A stretch of 7,778 nt of DNA from Bacillota bacterium (lineage in GTDB: Bacteria; Bacillota; Clostridia; Clostridiales; Clostridiaceae). Of the stretch, positions 6,152 through 7,778 are shown one piece after another (positions within the stretch are counted from its first letter, which is position 1; every line of letters starts with the position of its first letter). The notes beneath the pieces were generated by a model. It was not told the DNA's origin. It did not search any database and saw only the letters and a list, made by a program, of their open reading frames with translations. Position numbers and translations under genes: made by a program. Location of the stretch: contig JAEZAL010000324.1 of NCBI GenBank assembly GCA_023427705.1, positions 1 to 7,778 of the forward strand. The letters are read 5' to 3'.

Positions 6152-6256
6152 ATAATTCCGAATGAAATGAGGAATTATTACATTAATTTTACATTTTACG
6201 CTTTACATTTTACATTGTGCGCAAGCACCTTGCTTTAAGATTAATTTAAGGTAAGG
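6152..6256. repeat. Cluster of hairpins and tandem repeats, candidate dispersed intergenic element
   Basis: Four elements lie head to tail with no coding frame. ATAATTCC (6152-6159) and GGAATTAT (6171-6178) form an 8-bp inverted repeat. TTTACATTTTAC occurs twice (6188-6199 and 6202-6213), separated by GC. GTGCGCAAGCAC (6217-6228) is a 4-bp stem with a GCAA tetraloop. CCTTGCTTTAA (6228-6238) pairs with TTAAGGTAAGG (6246-6256) through 11 pairs including two G-U. The dense structure and the change in composition resemble the short repeats found between genes in clostridial genomes, but this is from memory; copy number cannot be seen from one window. The rest of the 6095-6296 gap is AT-rich and shows nothing else clear. 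Confidence 0.4.
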
Positions 6257-6257
6257 A

Positions 6258-6266
6258 TGATATTAT
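6258..6266 (+). promoter_or_regulatory. Candidate extended -10 promoter for the beta-helix lipoprotein gene
   Basis: TGATATTAT gives a TG-extended -10 (TATTAT at 6261-6266), and transcription would begin near 6273, about 24 bases before the ATG. No recognisable -35 lies 17-18 bases upstream. Support is weak in DNA of this composition. Confidence 0.3.
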
Positions 6267-6296
6267 TTACTCAATTAAATAATAGGAGGATTTATT

Positions 6297-7778
6297 ATGA
6301 GTAAAAAGATTATAGCAATTCTTTCTATAATGTCTATTTTAATAGGGGTTACAGGATGTACAAATAAAACTACTACAACCAATGATAATACTGTATCAAG
6401 TGAGTATGCAGAAAATATAGATACTGTTATTTCTTTAGGAGATACTATTTCGGTTGATGGAAATGGAGTTACAGTCGAAAATAATAAAGTTATAATAAGC
6501 TCTGCTGGAACATATGGTATATCAGGAACCTTAAAGGATGGACAGATAATCGTTGATGCAGGTGATGAGGATAATGTTAAATTAGTTTTAAATGGTGCTA
6601 ATATAACCAGTTCAAATAGTGCTCCAATATATGTTAAGAATTCTAAAAATGCATACTTAGTTTTAGAAGAGGGTAGTGAAAATATTGTTACAGACGGAGA
6701 AAGTTATGTTTTTGAAGATGGAACAAATAAGGAGCCAAATGCAACAATTTTTAGTAACGATGATTTATTTATAAGTGGGACTGGTAAACTAACTGTTAAT
6801 TCTAATTATAATAATGCAATAGCTAGTGATGATGACTTAGAAATAGGTGATGCAAATATAGATATAATTTCTGTAGCAGATGGATTAAGAGGTAAGGATT
6901 CCATTACAATTTCTAGTGGTAAGATTAATATAAATGCTACAGGAGATGGAATGAAATCTAACAATACAGAAGATACTTCAAAGGGTTATGTATTAATTAA
7001 AGATGGGGTTATTAATATAACTTCAGGAGAAGATGGAATTCAAGCTGAAACAAGTGCCACTATAACAGGAGGAGATTTAACTATAAGCACTGGTGGCGGT
7101 AGTGAAAATGGTAGTCAATCAAGTTCTTGGGGTAACTTTGGAAATGGAATGTTTGGAGGAAATGCTAATAATAATGCAGAAGAGGATACAGTTAGTGCTA
7201 AAGCTATTAAGGGAACTGTGTTAGTAAAAATAGATGGAGGAAATATAAATATAGATTCAGCAGATGATTCAATACATTCTAATGGTAATGTAGAGATAAA
7301 TGGTGGAAATATAAATATTATTTCAGGTGATGATGGAATTCATGGAGATTCAACAATTGATATAAATGATGGAGAAATTACCATAACAAAATCTTATGAA
7401 GGAATTGAGGCAGAAACAATAAATATTAATAATGGAAATATTAATATTGTTGCAAGTGATGATGGAATAAATGCTGCTGGTGGTAATGATGGTTCTTCTA
7501 TAAATGGTAGACCAGGTCAAAATATGTTTGCTTCATCAGGTAATGGAATTATTATTTTTTATGGTGGTAAAGTAGTTATAGATGCAAGTGGCGATGGTGT
7601 TGATTCTATTGGTTATATAAATATGAAAGATGGATTAGTAATAGTAAATGGACCAGAGAATGATGGAAATGGAGCTTTAGATTATGATAGGGAATTTGTA
7701 ATTTCTGGAGGATTATTTATTGCAGCAGGAAGTTCAGGTATGGCTCAATCACCAAGTACGACATCAAATCAAAATTCA
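6297..7778 (+). CDS. Secreted carbohydrate-binding beta-helix lipoprotein, Cthe_2159 (DUF4353) family, 3' end cut by window edge
   Basis: Open from ATG 6297 (behind AGGAGGA at 6284-6290, 6-base spacing) through 494 codons to the edge with no stop. Residues 1-21 form a lipoprotein signal peptide (MSKKIIAILS, hydrophobic core, lipobox VTGC with Cys21), followed by a Thr/Asn-rich linker. From about residue 45 it matches what I know of the Cthe_2159 family: AGTYGISGTLKDGQIIVDAG (70-89), VKLVLNGANITSSNSAPIYV (94-113), then a parallel beta-helix with acidic turns such as VADGLRGKD (193-201), SGEDGIQAE (243-251), ADDSIHSN (322-329), SGDDGIHGD (343-351) and SDDGINAA (387-394). Near the edge is NGALDYDREFVISGGLFIAAGSSGMAQ (458-484). 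Two low-complexity Gly/Asn/Ser insertions (265-296 and 394-417) interrupt the helix. The founding clostridial member is reported to bind polygalacturonate and cellulose, with calcium bound at the turns. Binding of an acidic polysaccharide at the cell surface is inferred for this one. The missing C-terminus is probably 50-150 residues. Confidence 0.9.
   Translation, partial: MSKKIIAILSIMSILIGVTGCTNKTTTTNDNTVSSEYAENIDTVISLGDTISVDGNGVTVENNKVIISSAGTYGISGTLKDGQIIVDAGDEDNVKLVLNGANITSSNSAPIYVKNSKNAYLVLEEGSENIVTDGESYVFEDGTNKEPNATIFSNDDLFISGTGKLTVNSNYNNAIASDDDLEIGDANIDIISVADGLRGKDSITISSGKININATGDGMKSNNTEDTSKGYVLIKDGVINITSGEDGIQAETSATITGGDLTISTGGGSENGSQSSSWGNFGNGMFGGNANNNAEEDTVSAKAIKGTVLVKIDGGNINIDSADDSIHSNGNVEINGGNINIISGDDGIHGDSTIDINDGEITITKSYEGIEAETININNGNINIVASDDGINAAGGNDGSSINGRPGQNMFASSGNGIIIFYGGKVVIDASGDGVDSIGYINMKDGLVIVNGPENDGNGALDYDREFVISGGLFIAAGSSGMAQSPSTTSNQNS

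Noticed and set aside
6188..6213. CRISPR-like repeat
   Set aside because: Only two 12-base copies separated by two bases; no spacers, no cas genes.

Overview
The window is strongly AT-rich, with A/T-ending codons, AGGAGG-type ribosome binding sites, ATG starts, short intergenic gaps and two lipoprotein signal peptides. Together with the gene families present, this suggests a low-GC Gram-positive Firmicute, most likely Clostridium sensu stricto. I cannot name a species from the sequence alone.

Left part (1-2739, minus strand): a branched-chain amino acid ABC transporter operon, read right to left as substrate-binding lipoprotein (livJ/K type), permease livH, permease livM. LivM is cut by the left edge. 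The two ATPases (livG, livF) that normally follow would lie outside the window. The binding lipoprotein captures leucine/isoleucine/valine-type ligands outside the membrane, and LivH and LivM form the channel.

Centre (2740-4306): a 370-base intergenic stretch holds an intrinsic terminator, a weak candidate promoter for the liv operon and AT-rich palindromes. Then comes a minus-strand gene for a stand-alone 5'-3' exonuclease related to the N-terminal domain of DNA polymerase I, with no polymerase attached. Its start is better placed at 4132 than at the longest open start at 4165. It has a good extended -10 promoter and faces a divergent plus-strand cluster.

Right-centre (4307-6094, plus strand): three tightly spaced genes of unknown function, probably one operon closed by a terminator. 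They encode a membrane-anchored protein with a large extracytoplasmic domain (298 aa), a polytopic membrane protein (192 aa) and a small charged protein (71 aa). A perfect 18-base palindrome abuts the ribosome binding site of the small gene. This cluster is the least explained part of the window.

Right part (6095-7778): a 200-base non-coding stretch with several hairpins and a tandem 12-base repeat looks like a dispersed intergenic repeat. It is followed by a large secreted lipoprotein of the Cthe_2159 (formerly DUF4353) carbohydrate-binding beta-helix type, open to the right edge. Its DDGI-like turns recur about every 22 residues. No tRNA, rRNA, CRISPR array, transposase, phage gene or replication origin is visible. 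I see no convincing evidence for a wholly new system; the best candidates for undescribed biology are the three-gene cluster and the non-coding elements.
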